The notes under the pieces: generated by a model | Database searches by the model: none | What the model was told of the DNA's origin: nothing | Seen by the model: only the letters and a program-made list of their open reading frames with translations | Origin: Hoylesella buccalis ATCC 35310 | Lineage (GTDB): Bacteria > Bacteroidota > Bacteroidia > Bacteroidales > Bacteroidaceae | DNA length: 64,000 bases | Direction: 5' to 3' | Assembly (NCBI RefSeq): GCF_000177075.1 | Contig: NZ_ADEG01000045.1 | Location: forward strand, 62,001 to 126,000 | In this document: piece after piece, positions 18,896 through 27,778 of the stretch | Position numbering within the stretch: the stretch's first letter is position 1 | Layout of the letters: every line of letters starts with the position of its first letter | Translations under genes and position numbers: made by a program

Positions 18896-20062
18896 ATGAA
18901 AAAAACATTTCTATATCTATTCCTGTTCGTGTTAGGAGCATCAACCTGGCAGTCATGTTCTGACATCGAAGATGAATATACCTATGGGCGTGATCAATAT
19001 ACTATTGATTGGAACGCAGCAGCCGACAGTGCAACGTCATCGCTCATCAAGCACTTCTGGGATCAGAAAGCTCATTATTTTGTATATCACGCCGACCGCT
19101 TTGAGCTCGGCCACGATAATAATTACTGGCCACAGGCGCATGCCATGGATGCGGTCATCGACGCCTATCTGCGTACGAAAGACGCCAAGTATTCACTATT
19201 GTTCGACCAATGGTTCGAAGGTATCAAAGCTGCAAACTTCTCCAATCCCGGACGTAATTATCTAAACGACTTTTATGATGATTCCGAATGGATTGCACTC
19301 ACCATGCTACGCCTCTACGAAGCAACGAAAGATACCAAATATCTCGACGCCACCAAAGAGCTTTGGACCTGGATCAAAGGCGGATGGAACGAGCTGGGAG
19401 AAGGTGGCATCGCCTGGGAACGAAAGAAGAATCAACACAGCAAGAATGCTTGCTCTAACGGCCCGGCAGCCATATTAGCAGCTCGGTTGTACCAGGCAAC
19501 AAAGGATGAGAATGATTTAAACTGGGCAAAAAAAATCTACGAGTGGGAAAAACAAACCCTCTTCAATCAAGCTACGGGTGCCGTTTATGACAACCTGAAC
19601 ACTAAAACAGGCGAACTAAACACCATGACCCTAAGCTACAATCAAGGAACGTTCGTGGGTGCTGCATACGAGTTGTACAAGCTCACCGGCGACGATATTT
19701 ACTTGAACGATGCCCGCAAAGCGGCTTATTACTGCATCAGCAATGCCTCGATGATTGATATTGGCAACAATATATTGCGTAACGAGGGTGAAGGCGATGG
19801 CGGTTTGTTCAAAGGTGTCTTCATGAGATACTTCACACAATTGGTTTTGGAGCCTAACTTGAATGCTGCTTATGCCAAAAAATTCACAACATTCTTAGAC
19901 AATAACGCAGAAGTGTTGTGGCGCAAGGGTGTCAACAAGAAGGTTATGCTCTTTGGACCCAACTGGGCTTTGGCTCCAATTGGAACCACACAGCTTACCT
20001 CACAAACATCGGGGGCTACCTTGATGGAAATGAGAGCCTATTATGAAAAGAACAAAAAATAA
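18896..20062 (+). CDS. GH76 family glycoside hydrolase, probable endo-alpha-1,6-mannanase
   Basis: The protein has 388 aa from the ATG at 18896. The signal ends at TWQSC (Cys21), so it is a lipoprotein. GH76 features are a helical barrel with the YDDSEW motif at residues 127-132 (adjacent catalytic Asp pair), NNYWPQAHAMDAVIDAY, GGIAWERKKNQHSKNACSNGP, and LSYNQGTFVGAAYELYKLTGD. Known members cut the alpha-1,6-mannan backbone of fungal or mycobacterial glycans. It is the only enzyme of this locus and is last in the cluster. A strong terminator follows 60 nt later. Side-chain removing enzymes such as GH92 are absent here. Confidence 0.9.
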   Translation: MKKTFLYLFLFVLGASTWQSCSDIEDEYTYGRDQYTIDWNAAADSATSSLIKHFWDQKAHYFVYHADRFELGHDNNYWPQAHAMDAVIDAYLRTKDAKYSLLFDQWFEGIKAANFSNPGRNYLNDFYDDSEWIALTMLRLYEATKDTKYLDATKELWTWIKGGWNELGEGGIAWERKKNQHSKNACSNGPAAILAARLYQATKDENDLNWAKKIYEWEKQTLFNQATGAVYDNLNTKTGELNTMTLSYNQGTFVGAAYELYKLTGDDIYLNDARKAAYYCISNASMIDIGNNILRNEGEGDGGLFKGVFMRYFTQLVLEPNLNAAYAKKFTTFLDNNAEVLWRKGVNKKVMLFGPNWALAPIGTTQLTSQTSGATLMEMRAYYEKNKK

Positions 20063-20125
20063 CGCTATAGTTTAGCTTTTTCAGATATTCATATATAGCT
20101 AAACCATAGAAAGTTATTAACATCA

Positions 20126-20158
20126 AACGGCAGGATGCATGACATCTTGCCGTTTTTA
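20126..20158 (+). terminator. Strong Rho-independent terminator of the GH76 locus
   Basis: A 12-bp stem (20126-20137 with 20143-20154, one G-T pair) closes on a CATGA loop and is followed by five T. It ends the SusC-to-GH76 transcript. Confidence 0.85.
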
Positions 20159-20174
20159 TATTTTTCATGCCTGC

Positions 20175-20262
20175 CAATAGCATTGAGTTTGGCCTCCAAA
20201 GTCAATGCCTTTCAAGGTCAAACTCATTGACTTTACACGCCAATCTACATGCTATTGAAAAG
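20175..20262 (+). repeat. 22-nt repeat array C, four units
   Basis: Units start at 20175, 20197, 20219 and 20241, exactly 22 nt apart, each beginning with CAA and containing a CATTG, CAATG or CATGC core. Neither head box nor tail hairpin is visible. It fills the gap between the GH76 terminator and the RNA methyltransferase gene. Confidence 0.7.
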
Positions 20263-20396
20263 GTGTGGATGACAGGCTTCATACGAACATGAATTTTGAG
20301 ATGGTTAGCCAGTTCAATTGTTCTTCAAGAAAATATTGTCAAATTGTTTGGACAATTACAGATTTTAGCTTAATTTTACCAACCAAAACAAGCAAG

Positions 20397-21815
20397 ATGT
20401 CAAGAAAAAAGAAGCCTTTACCCCTTTTAGAAAATATCCTGATTACGGACGTGGCCGCCGAAGGAAAGTCGTTGGCACGCATAGACGACATGGTTGTATT
20501 TGTGCCATTTGCTGTACCTGGAGACGTGGTAGATTTACAAGTGCGCAAAAAAAAGCACCACTATTGCGAAGCCGAGGTGGTACGTTTCATCAAATACAGT
20601 GATGTGCGACAAACGCCAAAGTGCCAGCATTTTGGAATTTGTGGTGGATGTAAGTGGCAAATGTTGCCCTATGAAGAACAACTTAAGGCTAAACAAAAGC
20701 AAGTACACGACCAACTGGAGCGAATCGGTAAGATAGAATTACCCGAATTCAGACCTATCATGGGGTCGGAAAAGACGTATGAATACCGCAACAAACTGGA
20801 GTTTGGTTGTTCCAACAAACGATGGCTGACTTGGGAAGAAGTGACCAGCGGTGTGAAATATGACCACATGAATGCCATTGGTTTTCACATCACAGGAGCC
20901 TTTGATAAGATCTATCCCATTGAGAAATGTTGGCTCATGGATGACCTCTGCAATCAAATCAGAAACTGCATTCGCGACTATGCCATCGACCACGACATCA
21001 GCTTCTTTGACCTGAGGGCACAAACGGGACTGCTGCGCGACATCATGATACGCAGTGCGAACACGGGTGAATGGATGGTACTGGTTCAGTTTAAGTTCCA
21101 GGAAGAGGGCGACGAGCAACGTGCGCATGGACTTTTGCAGCATGTGGCCGACTCGTTTCCACAGATAACTTCCCTACTTTATGTGGACAACCAGAAGTGT
21201 AACGATACCTTTGGCGACCAAACTGTTGTGGTGTTCAAAGGAAAAGATCATATCACGGAAACCATGGGCGACCTAAAGTTCAAAGTGGCAGCCAAGAGTT
21301 TCTATCAAACTAATACCAATCAAGCTTACCATCTATACAGCGTGGCACGTGAATTTGCCCAACTTACCGGTAAAGAGTTGGTTTACGACCTGTACACGGG
21401 GACGGGTACCATTGCCAACTTCGTGGCCAGAGAAGCCCGGGAAGTCATCGGCATTGAATATGTAGAAGATGCCATCAAGGATGCGAAAGTCAATTCGGCA
21501 GCCAACGACATACACAACACCCAGTTCTACGCAGGCGATATGAAGGACATTCTTACCGAAGAATTCATTGCCGAACATGGCCGACCTGATGTTATCATCA
21601 CCGATCCACCACGCGCCGGCATGCACCCAGATGTGGTTCGCACCATTCTCGGAGCAGCTCCACAACGTATTGTATACGTTAGTTGTAATCCTGCAACACA
21701 GGCGCGCGACCTGCAAATGTTGGATGAGCAGTACAAGGTAATGGCCGTTCAGCCAGTCGATATGTTCCCTCACACGCCGCATGTTGAGAACGTGGTACTG
21801 CTTGAGCAACGCTAA
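20397..21815 (+). CDS. rlmD: 23S rRNA (uracil-C5)-methyltransferase, RlmD type
   Basis: The protein has 472 aa from the ATG at 20397; the frame runs upstream through the repeat array, which is not coding. An N-terminal TRAM domain (ILITDVAAEGKSLARIDD, residues about 14-75) binds RNA. An iron-sulfur cluster motif follows (CQHFGICGGCKW). The SAM-dependent domain has VYDLYTGTGTIANFVA, ITDPPRAGMHP and the catalytic VYVSCNPATQARD, ending in PVDMFPHTPHVENV. It methylates a uridine of 23S rRNA; which of U747 or U1939 cannot be told from sequence. It is followed 24 nt later by ansA. Confidence 0.92.
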   Translation: MSRKKKPLPLLENILITDVAAEGKSLARIDDMVVFVPFAVPGDVVDLQVRKKKHHYCEAEVVRFIKYSDVRQTPKCQHFGICGGCKWQMLPYEEQLKAKQKQVHDQLERIGKIELPEFRPIMGSEKTYEYRNKLEFGCSNKRWLTWEEVTSGVKYDHMNAIGFHITGAFDKIYPIEKCWLMDDLCNQIRNCIRDYAIDHDISFFDLRAQTGLLRDIMIRSANTGEWMVLVQFKFQEEGDEQRAHGLLQHVADSFPQITSLLYVDNQKCNDTFGDQTVVVFKGKDHITETMGDLKFKVAAKSFYQTNTNQAYHLYSVAREFAQLTGKELVYDLYTGTGTIANFVAREAREVIGIEYVEDAIKDAKVNSAANDIHNTQFYAGDMKDILTEEFIAEHGRPDVIITDPPRAGMHPDVVRTILGAAPQRIVYVSCNPATQARDLQMLDEQYKVMAVQPVDMFPHTPHVENVVLLEQR

Positions 21816-21839
21816 GACAGAGTCTAAAACAAATCTACT

Positions 21840-22895
21840 ATGAAAAGAACAAACAAGGTTTTACTAATCTACACCGGTGGCACCATTGGCATGGGGCAGA
21901 ACATCAAGACTGGTGCTTTGGAGCCTCTCGACTTCCATCATTTGGTTGAGAACGTGCCGGAGTTTGAATTGATTCAGACAGATGTTGACGTCTATCAGTT
22001 CACTCCCCCCATTGATTCGAGTGACATGACACCCACCATGTGGGCAAAGCTGGTGACCATCATCAGCGAACGCTATGAACATTATGACGGATTCGTCATT
22101 CTGCACGGAACCGATACCATGGCCTATACCGCCTCTGCCCTATCATTCATGCTGGAAAACCTCACAAAGCCCGTTGTGCTGACAGGTAGTCAGTTGCCGA
22201 TTGGGGTGTTGCGAACAGACGGAAAGGAAAATCTCATATCAAGTATCGAACTGGCTTCGGCTCATCACGAAGACGGAACGGCCATTGTTCCAGAGGTGTG
22301 TATTTATTTCAATGGCCGTTTGTTGCGTGGCAATCGCAGTACGAAACAAAATGCAGATGGATTCAATGCCTTCGATTCTTTCAACTTTCCACACCTCTGT
22401 GATGCGGGCGTTAACTTCACCTATCATGAGCATCTTATTTTGAAGCCCAACTTCAAGAAGCCTATGGTTCCCCATACACACTTGGATCCTCATGTAATGG
22501 CTTTGTCACTGTTTCCCGGTTTACAGGAAGATATTGTGCAACAAATTCTTGAAGTACCCAACTTGAGGGGCATTGTGATGCGCAGTTATGGAAGCGGAAA
22601 TGCGCCTCAGACGCCATGGCTCACCCATCTGCTTAGCCAAGCTGCGGAAAGAGGTGTCATTGTCGTCAATGTAAGCCAGTGCGTATGGGGCAATGTGGAG
22701 ATGTCGCGTTATGACAATGGGTATCAATTACAAAATGCTGGTGTTGTCAGCGGTTACGACAGTACCGTTGAAGCCGCTCTTGCCAAGTTAATGTTTTTGC
22801 AGGCTCAATATGATGACTATGCCACTATCTGCCAAAAGATGAAACAATCGATAGCAGGTGAGATTACCCTTCCTCCAAACGTCACCATGAACTGA
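21840..22895 (+). CDS. ansA: Type I L-asparaginase
   Basis: The protein has 351 aa and hydrolyses asparagine to aspartate and ammonia. It has no signal peptide, so it is the cytoplasmic form. Both nucleophile motifs are present: IYTGGTIGM near residue 11 and VILHGTDTMAYTASALS around residue 88. LTGSQLPIGVLRTDGKENL and IVVNVSQCVWGNVEM are typical of the family. It lies just after the RNA methyltransferase gene and before a long inverted repeat that separates it from the convergent amino-sugar operon. Confidence 0.94.
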   Translation: MKRTNKVLLIYTGGTIGMGQNIKTGALEPLDFHHLVENVPEFELIQTDVDVYQFTPPIDSSDMTPTMWAKLVTIISERYEHYDGFVILHGTDTMAYTASALSFMLENLTKPVVLTGSQLPIGVLRTDGKENLISSIELASAHHEDGTAIVPEVCIYFNGRLLRGNRSTKQNADGFNAFDSFNFPHLCDAGVNFTYHEHLILKPNFKKPMVPHTHLDPHVMALSLFPGLQEDIVQQILEVPNLRGIVMRSYGSGNAPQTPWLTHLLSQAAERGVIVVNVSQCVWGNVEMSRYDNGYQLQNAGVVSGYDSTVEAALAKLMFLQAQYDDYATICQKMKQSIAGEITLPPNVTMN

Positions 22896-22923
22896 CCCTT
22901 TATCCTCTTAGCATAAGCATGAG

Positions 22924-23001
22924 TTACCCCAGTTAAAGGAATGGCTATAAACGAGTTGAAACAGCTCGAATGTTTTTAAAGCCTACCTCTAACTGGGGTA
23001 A
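22924..23001. terminator. Inverted repeat between ansA and the amino-sugar operon
   Basis: TTACCCCAGTTA (22924-22935) is the exact reverse complement of 22990-23001, with a smaller hairpin (GAGTTGAAACAGCTC) inside. It sits between convergent genes, so a two-way transcription stop is the simplest reading, though no T-run follows on either strand. Confidence 0.4.
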
Positions 23002-23035
23002 ATCATTCATCTCGACCAGCTGTCTTTCATGCGTC

Positions 23036-23068
23036 GCAAATATCTTTTCTTCCGAAAAAGATATTTGC
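23036..23068. terminator. 13-bp perfect hairpin downstream of the amino-sugar operon
   Basis: GCAAATATCTTTT (23036-23048) pairs perfectly with 23056-23068 around CTTCCGA. It lies 30 nt beyond the stop of the minus-strand operon. The stem is AT-rich and the inner arm gives a short T-run on either strand, so it may act as a weak bidirectional terminator. Confidence 0.45.
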
Positions 23069-23097
23069 TTGCATTCAGACAGATGAAAAAATCCTAC

Positions 23098-25086
23098 CTA
23101 TACTTTATACTCTACAAATGCCTCCATGGCTTCGTAGCATGCCAATCCTAAACTATCGTAAAGCGCTGCGGTTGCATGATTGCGGTCTTCAGAGCGCTGC
23201 CAGAACAAACGTTCGTCGTTGCCAAGGAATGGTGCGCTCTCCATCTGACTCTGATGTTTCAAGATGCTGTTGCGCTTAGCACGCAGCTCTTCTGGACTCA
23301 TGGGTACACACATCTCAATGTTTTCAATTTCCCATTCAGCCCAAGCACCACGATACATCCACACTCTACATTCTTTCAGCCATTCTGCTCCATCTTCTTT
23401 TTCAAGTTCAAGAGCAGCCAACACGGCATCAGTACATTTCTTATGAGTACCATGTGGGTCGGCCAAGTCGCCTGCTACATATATTTGATGAGGCTTAACC
23501 TCTTGCAAGAGTTGGCGTACAATCTCGACATCCTTTTCCGTCATCGGCAGTTTTTCAATTTTACCCGACTCGTAGAAAGGCAAGTCAAGGAAGTGAACAT
23601 GGTCTAATGGCACGCCATTGTATGTACAAGCCGTGCGTGCTTCGCCTCGTCTAATCAACCCTTTGATAGTTCTTACATCTAAGGTGTCGATATCGCCATC
23701 CTTCTTATTTGCTAAGAATTTCTTGATTTCACCATACTTTTGCTTAATCACCTTATCCTTTTCGCCATCGAATATCTGATTAAATCCGTTGATGAAGTGC
23801 ATGAAACGCGTTACCTCTTCATCACCTACGGCAATGTTTCCACTGGTTTCGTAAGCCACATGCAGGTCGTGTCCCTGCTGAACCAGTCGGCGTAAGGTGC
23901 CGCCCATGGAGATTACATCATCATCGGGGTGTGGAGAAAAGACAATTACTCGTTTGGGAAATGGTTTTGCACGCTCTGGACGATATGTGTCATCGGCATT
24001 GGGTTTGCCACCTGGCCAGCCAGTAATGGTATGCTGTAAGTCGTTAAAAATCTTGATATTGGCATTGTAAGCCGAACCATAAAGCGCCAACAACTCGCTC
24101 AAGCCGTGGTCGTTGTAATCTTTATTCGTCAACTTCAAGATAGGTTTTCCTGTGAGCTGGCATAACCATACCAATGCTGAACGCACCAATTTATCTGTCC
24201 ATTGGCACGATTTTACCAACCAAGGGTGCACGATACGTGTCAGACGAGACGCTGCAGGCAGGTCGATAAATACTTCAACGTTGTTGTGAGTTTGCAAGAA
24301 TGAGGCAGGAAGCGCATCGGTAATTACGCCCTCAACGGTTTTTTGAACAACCTCAGCCTTCTCTTCACTCCAAGCTGCAAGAAATATTTTCTTTGCTTTC
24401 AACAAAGTTGCAATACCCATGGTGATGGAACAAGGAGGCACTTGCTCGTTCGTTCCAAAGCTCAAAGTCATTTCTTGTCGCAACACATTGTCTACTAAGA
24501 TAATGCGCGAATTGCTGGTAACTGTTGATCCAGGCACGTTGCAGGCAATGTTTCCACTACGTCCAATACCAATCAACATCACGTCAATACCGCCAAAGGT
24601 GTTGATACGCTCCTCGTATAAGCGACAATGATTCTGCACATCGTCTTGCGAAATGCTACCATCTAAGGTGAAAATATTTTTCTTATCGATATCTACGTGA
24701 TCTAAAAAGCGTGTACACAACTGACTGATACTACTGTTTTGCGATTTGGATGTGAGTGGGAAATATTCGTATGCATTGAAGACAACGACATTGTGAAAGC
24801 TCAACTGTTTAGCTTCGTACATGCTAATCAGCTCTTTAAAAATAGGTGTGAGCGACAAACCTGTACCCAAACCAAGTACACAGAACTTGCCTTCTTTTTG
24901 CTTGCTCTTGATGATGGCGGCTATACTTTCTGCCACATGCTTAGCGCCCTCTTCCTCTTGGGCAAAGATGTTCGTGTGTATCTTTTCATAACGTGTTAAC
25001 TCCGAACGGTCTATAGCCGTTTTAGGTCGGTATATTTCAACCGGAATTTTGGTTAATACAATCTCTGAACTTAGATTTAGATTCAT
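23098..25086 (-). CDS. NagB-like domain fused to a PIG-L deacetylase domain
   Basis: The protein has 662 aa. Residues about 35-285 resemble glucosamine-6-phosphate deaminase, and residues about 378-650 are a PIG-L/LmbE zinc deacetylase (SPHPDDDVISMGG at 384-396, VAGDLADPHGTHKKC further on). The deaminase half looks dead. Aligned with the intact NagB next door, catalytic Asp72 is Tyr106, Asp141 is Ser177, His143 is Asn179 and Glu148 is Val184. The zinc ligands of the deacetylase half are kept, so that is probably the active part, perhaps removing acetyl from an N-acetylated sugar with the NagB-like half as binding domain. This role is inference. It is third in the operon after GH20 and nagB. 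Confidence 0.85.
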   Translation of the reverse strand: MNLNLSSEIVLTKIPVEIYRPKTAIDRSELTRYEKIHTNIFAQEEEGAKHVAESIAAIIKSKQKEGKFCVLGLGTGLSLTPIFKELISMYEAKQLSFHNVVVFNAYEYFPLTSKSQNSSISQLCTRFLDHVDIDKKNIFTLDGSISQDDVQNHCRLYEERINTFGGIDVMLIGIGRSGNIACNVPGSTVTSNSRIILVDNVLRQEMTLSFGTNEQVPPCSITMGIATLLKAKKIFLAAWSEEKAEVVQKTVEGVITDALPASFLQTHNNVEVFIDLPAASRLTRIVHPWLVKSCQWTDKLVRSALVWLCQLTGKPILKLTNKDYNDHGLSELLALYGSAYNANIKIFNDLQHTITGWPGGKPNADDTYRPERAKPFPKRVIVFSPHPDDDVISMGGTLRRLVQQGHDLHVAYETSGNIAVGDEEVTRFMHFINGFNQIFDGEKDKVIKQKYGEIKKFLANKKDGDIDTLDVRTIKGLIRRGEARTACTYNGVPLDHVHFLDLPFYESGKIEKLPMTEKDVEIVRQLLQEVKPHQIYVAGDLADPHGTHKKCTDAVLAALELEKEDGAEWLKECRVWMYRGAWAEWEIENIEMCVPMSPEELRAKRNSILKHQSQMESAPFLGNDERLFWQRSEDRNHATAALYDSLGLACYEAMEAFVEYKV

Positions 25087-25146
25087 ATTTTTACATATAT
25101 TAAAAAAGGGCTAGTAGTTATTATACACTACTCGCCCCTTGGGTTA

Positions 25147-25938
25147 TTAAATATTATCTTTTTCAATATCTTTAAAGTAGCGATACGTTCCAACTTTCAG
25201 ATCGTCGGTCGCAGGTTCATCACAAACGATGATTCCGTGCGGATGTTGCTGGAGTACACTAATTGTCCAATAGTGGGTAACCGGTCCTTCTACCACAGCT
25301 TGTAAGGCGCGAGCCTTGTGATGACCGTTACAAAGTATCATTACTTCTTTAGCATCCATCACGGTTCCTACGCCAACCGTCAATGCGTGTTTTGGAACTT
25401 TGTTAACATCGTTGTCGAAGAATCGACTGTTGGCGATGATTGTATCGCTGGTCAATGTTTTGATGCGCGTGCGCGAAGTCAAAGACGAGCATGGCTCATT
25501 GAAAGCGATATGACCGTCTGGACCAATGCCACCAATAAACAAATCGATGCCCCCCACAGCTTTAATCTTCTCTTCGTATGCCTTGCATTCAGCCTCTAAA
25601 TCCTCTGCGTTGCCGTTAAGAATATGGATATTTTCCTTTGGACAGTCGATATGGTCAAACAAGTTTCGCGCCATGAACGAATGATAGCTTTGGGGATGCG
25701 ATTCAGGCAAACCCACATACTCATCCATATTGAAGGTCAACACGTTTTTAAATGACACTCTACCCTCTTGACAAGCCTTAACCAAGCGAGCATACATGCC
25801 TTCTGGAGACGAACCGGTAGGCAATCCCAATACGAAAGGATGCTCAGGTGTTGGGTTGAACTTGTTAATACGCTCAATCACATGTTCGGCTGCCCAACGT
25901 GACAGCGACTCGTAATTTTCTTCTATAATGACTCTCAT
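25147..25938 (-). CDS. nagB: Glucosamine-6-phosphate deaminase
   Basis: The protein has 263 aa from the ATG at 25938 and converts glucosamine-6-phosphate to fructose-6-phosphate and ammonia. All catalytic residues fall at the numbers known for E. coli NagB: Asp72 (FNMDEYVGL), Asp141 and His143 ([13 protein letters not shown]) and Glu148. The substrate phosphate loop [13 protein letters not shown] is present. It lies between the GH20 gene (21 nt upstream) and the NagB-like/PIG-L fusion (60 nt downstream), giving a pathway from chitobiose-type sugars to glycolysis. No nagA is seen in the window, so deacetylation may depend on the PIG-L fusion or a gene elsewhere. Confidence 0.96.
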   Translation of the reverse strand: MRVIIEENYESLSRWAAEHVIERINKFNPTPEHPFVLGLPTGSSPEGMYARLVKACQEGRVSFKNVLTFNMDEYVGLPESHPQSYHSFMARNLFDHIDCPKENIHILNGNAEDLEAECKAYEEKIKAVGGIDLFIGGIGPDGHIAFNEPCSSLTSRTRIKTLTSDTIIANSRFFDNDVNKVPKHALTVGVGTVMDAKEVMILCNGHHKARALQAVVEGPVTHYWTISVLQQHPHGIIVCDEPATDDLKVGTYRYFKDIEKDNI

Positions 25939-25959
25939 CTTCAATTAATTTATTAATGA

Positions 25960-27564
25960 TTATTTCTTCCAAAGGTGCTTTGCATATACATAGTCATAGA
26001 GGTCATAGAATCTAACGAACCTTGTAAGACGCTCTTTAAACTCCGGAAAATCTTTCTTCTTATCTGACCATTGAATCTCCGAAATGGCAGCAAGGCGTGG
26101 AAGCAGCTGATATTCTGCTAAATTAGGATAAGCAATATACTCTGTCCACAGATTGGCTTGAACACCAATAATATGGTTACGCACGTCAACCGACAGGGTG
26201 TCTGGCAAGGGGTCAAAGCTGTAAGTCTTTTCGATGGGGAGATTCCCTCCAATCAAAAGCGGTTCCGAAGCCCGTTTATCTGTCTGGTAATAGTCAAAAT
26301 AAGCATAGGTAGTTGGCGACATCACAACATCATGACCTCTTTTGGCAGCTTTGATACCAGGAGCTACTCCACGCCAACTCATGACGGTAGCGCTCTGATT
26401 GATGTCACCGTCCAGGATTTCATCCCATCCGATGATGCTTCTGCCTTTGCTGTTGACAAACTTTTCTATGCGGTTGGTGAAATATCCTTGTAGCTTTTTC
26501 ACCGGTAGATTGTGGTCTTTCATAACCTTCTGACACTTAGGACATTTCTCCCAACGCACACGTGGAGATTCGTCACCACCAATATTAATCAACTTAGAGG
26601 GGAAGATATCGATGAGTTCACCCAGCACATCCTGACAGAATTGATAGGTCTTTTCGTTGCCCAAGCACAGCACATCATCGAAAATGCCCCATGACGTTGA
26701 CACCTTATAAGGGCCGCCAGTACATCCCAGTTCAGGATAAGATGCCAGCGCAGCAAGCATGTGGCCGGGCATATCTATTTCTGGAATCACCGTAATATAT
26801 CTGTCCGCAGCATATTTAACGATTTCACGAGCTTGGTCTTGTGTATAGAAACCACCATAAGGCACGCCATCATAGACAGCAGAATTATGCCCAATGACCG
26901 TCTCAGAACGCACTGATCCAACTTCAGTCAGCTTAGGGTATTTCTTGATTTCAATACGCCAACCTTGGTCTTCGCTCAGATGCCAGTGGAAGACATTCAT
27001 GTTGTGAAGCGCCAACAAATCAATGTATTTCTTCACAAAATCAAGTGGGAAGAAATGTCGGCCACAGTCTAACATGCCTCCCCGATAACCAAAGCGAGGC
27101 GCATCTTTAATTACAACGCCTGGAAAAGTGATTTGGTTTTCGGTTTTCTGTGTGGGCAACGACTTACGCAGGGTCTGTATGCCATAGAAAATACCATTGG
27201 GAGTCTTTCCTGCGACCGAAATTCCTTTGTTTGTCACAGTGATGACATACCCTTCTTCCTCCTTCATTTTCTTGTTTAATGACAGGGTGATGGCATTTTT
27301 TGATTTACTCGTGGTAGTTGACACCTGAATGCCAGTGACCTCGCGAATATACTGAGCCAGAAACTCAGCATTACGCTTCATATCTGCATTTCCCTCTGGA
27401 TAAACGATGGGAGTGGCAGCGGTCAACGTAAAATCTTTTTTAGCCGTTGCGGTAATTTCCTTCGGCATGGGAACTACCTTGTAATCAGCTACTGAACTTG
27501 CTGTCGCAGATTGAAAGGACAGCGCACTTAAAAATAAAGCTAATACTATTTTTTTTGGTTTCAT
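25960..27564 (-). CDS. Secreted GH20 beta-N-acetylhexosaminidase
   Basis: The protein has 534 aa. It releases terminal GlcNAc or GalNAc from glycans. A signal peptide (about residues 1-23, ending TATAS) sends it to the periplasm or outside. An N-terminal alpha/beta GH20b domain runs to about residue 155. The catalytic barrel follows with GGMLDCGRHFFPLDFVKKYID, NVFHWHLSEDQGWRIEI, VIPEIDMPGHMLAALASYP and the catalytic pair Asp331-Glu332 in NIGGDES. Substrate-assisted catalysis is usual in this family. It is first in the operon with nagB. A -7-like TAACTTTG lies at 27595-27588 on the minus strand. Confidence 0.94.
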   Translation of the reverse strand: MKPKKIVLALFLSALSFQSATASSVADYKVVPMPKEITATAKKDFTLTAATPIVYPEGNADMKRNAEFLAQYIREVTGIQVSTTTSKSKNAITLSLNKKMKEEEGYVITVTNKGISVAGKTPNGIFYGIQTLRKSLPTQKTENQITFPGVVIKDAPRFGYRGGMLDCGRHFFPLDFVKKYIDLLALHNMNVFHWHLSEDQGWRIEIKKYPKLTEVGSVRSETVIGHNSAVYDGVPYGGFYTQDQAREIVKYAADRYITVIPEIDMPGHMLAALASYPELGCTGGPYKVSTSWGIFDDVLCLGNEKTYQFCQDVLGELIDIFPSKLINIGGDESPRVRWEKCPKCQKVMKDHNLPVKKLQGYFTNRIEKFVNSKGRSIIGWDEILDGDINQSATVMSWRGVAPGIKAAKRGHDVVMSPTTYAYFDYYQTDKRASEPLLIGGNLPIEKTYSFDPLPDTLSVDVRNHIIGVQANLWTEYIAYPNLAEYQLLPRLAAISEIQWSDKKKDFPEFKERLTRFVRFYDLYDYVYAKHLWKK

Positions 27565-27587
27565 GATGAATATGGTTATTTATGACA

Positions 27588-27595
27588 CAAAGTTA
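27588..27595 (-). promoter_or_regulatory. -7 element of the amino-sugar operon
   Basis: TAACTTTG on the minus strand matches TAnnTTTG and lies 23 nt before the GH20 ATG. No -33 TTTG stands at the proper distance, so a regulator may be needed. Confidence 0.45.
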
Positions 27596-27778
27596 TCATA
27601 ATTTATTGAAATGACTGCCATCGTTTCTTAAAAAAAAGGTTTTCAATCCATTTTTATAGTTTTGTTAACATATGGCCTGCTATTTGAAACGCAAAATCCG
27701 CACTATTTTTTGAGTTTTCATATTTTTTACAAATAAAAAAAATCATCTCGCATCTCGTCAAATTTGTAAGATATTTTA

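Noticed and set aside
20265..20396. N-terminal extension of the RNA methyltransferase
   Set aside because: The frame stays open just after the repeat array, but the sequence lacks family similarity and the TRAM domain begins right after 20397.
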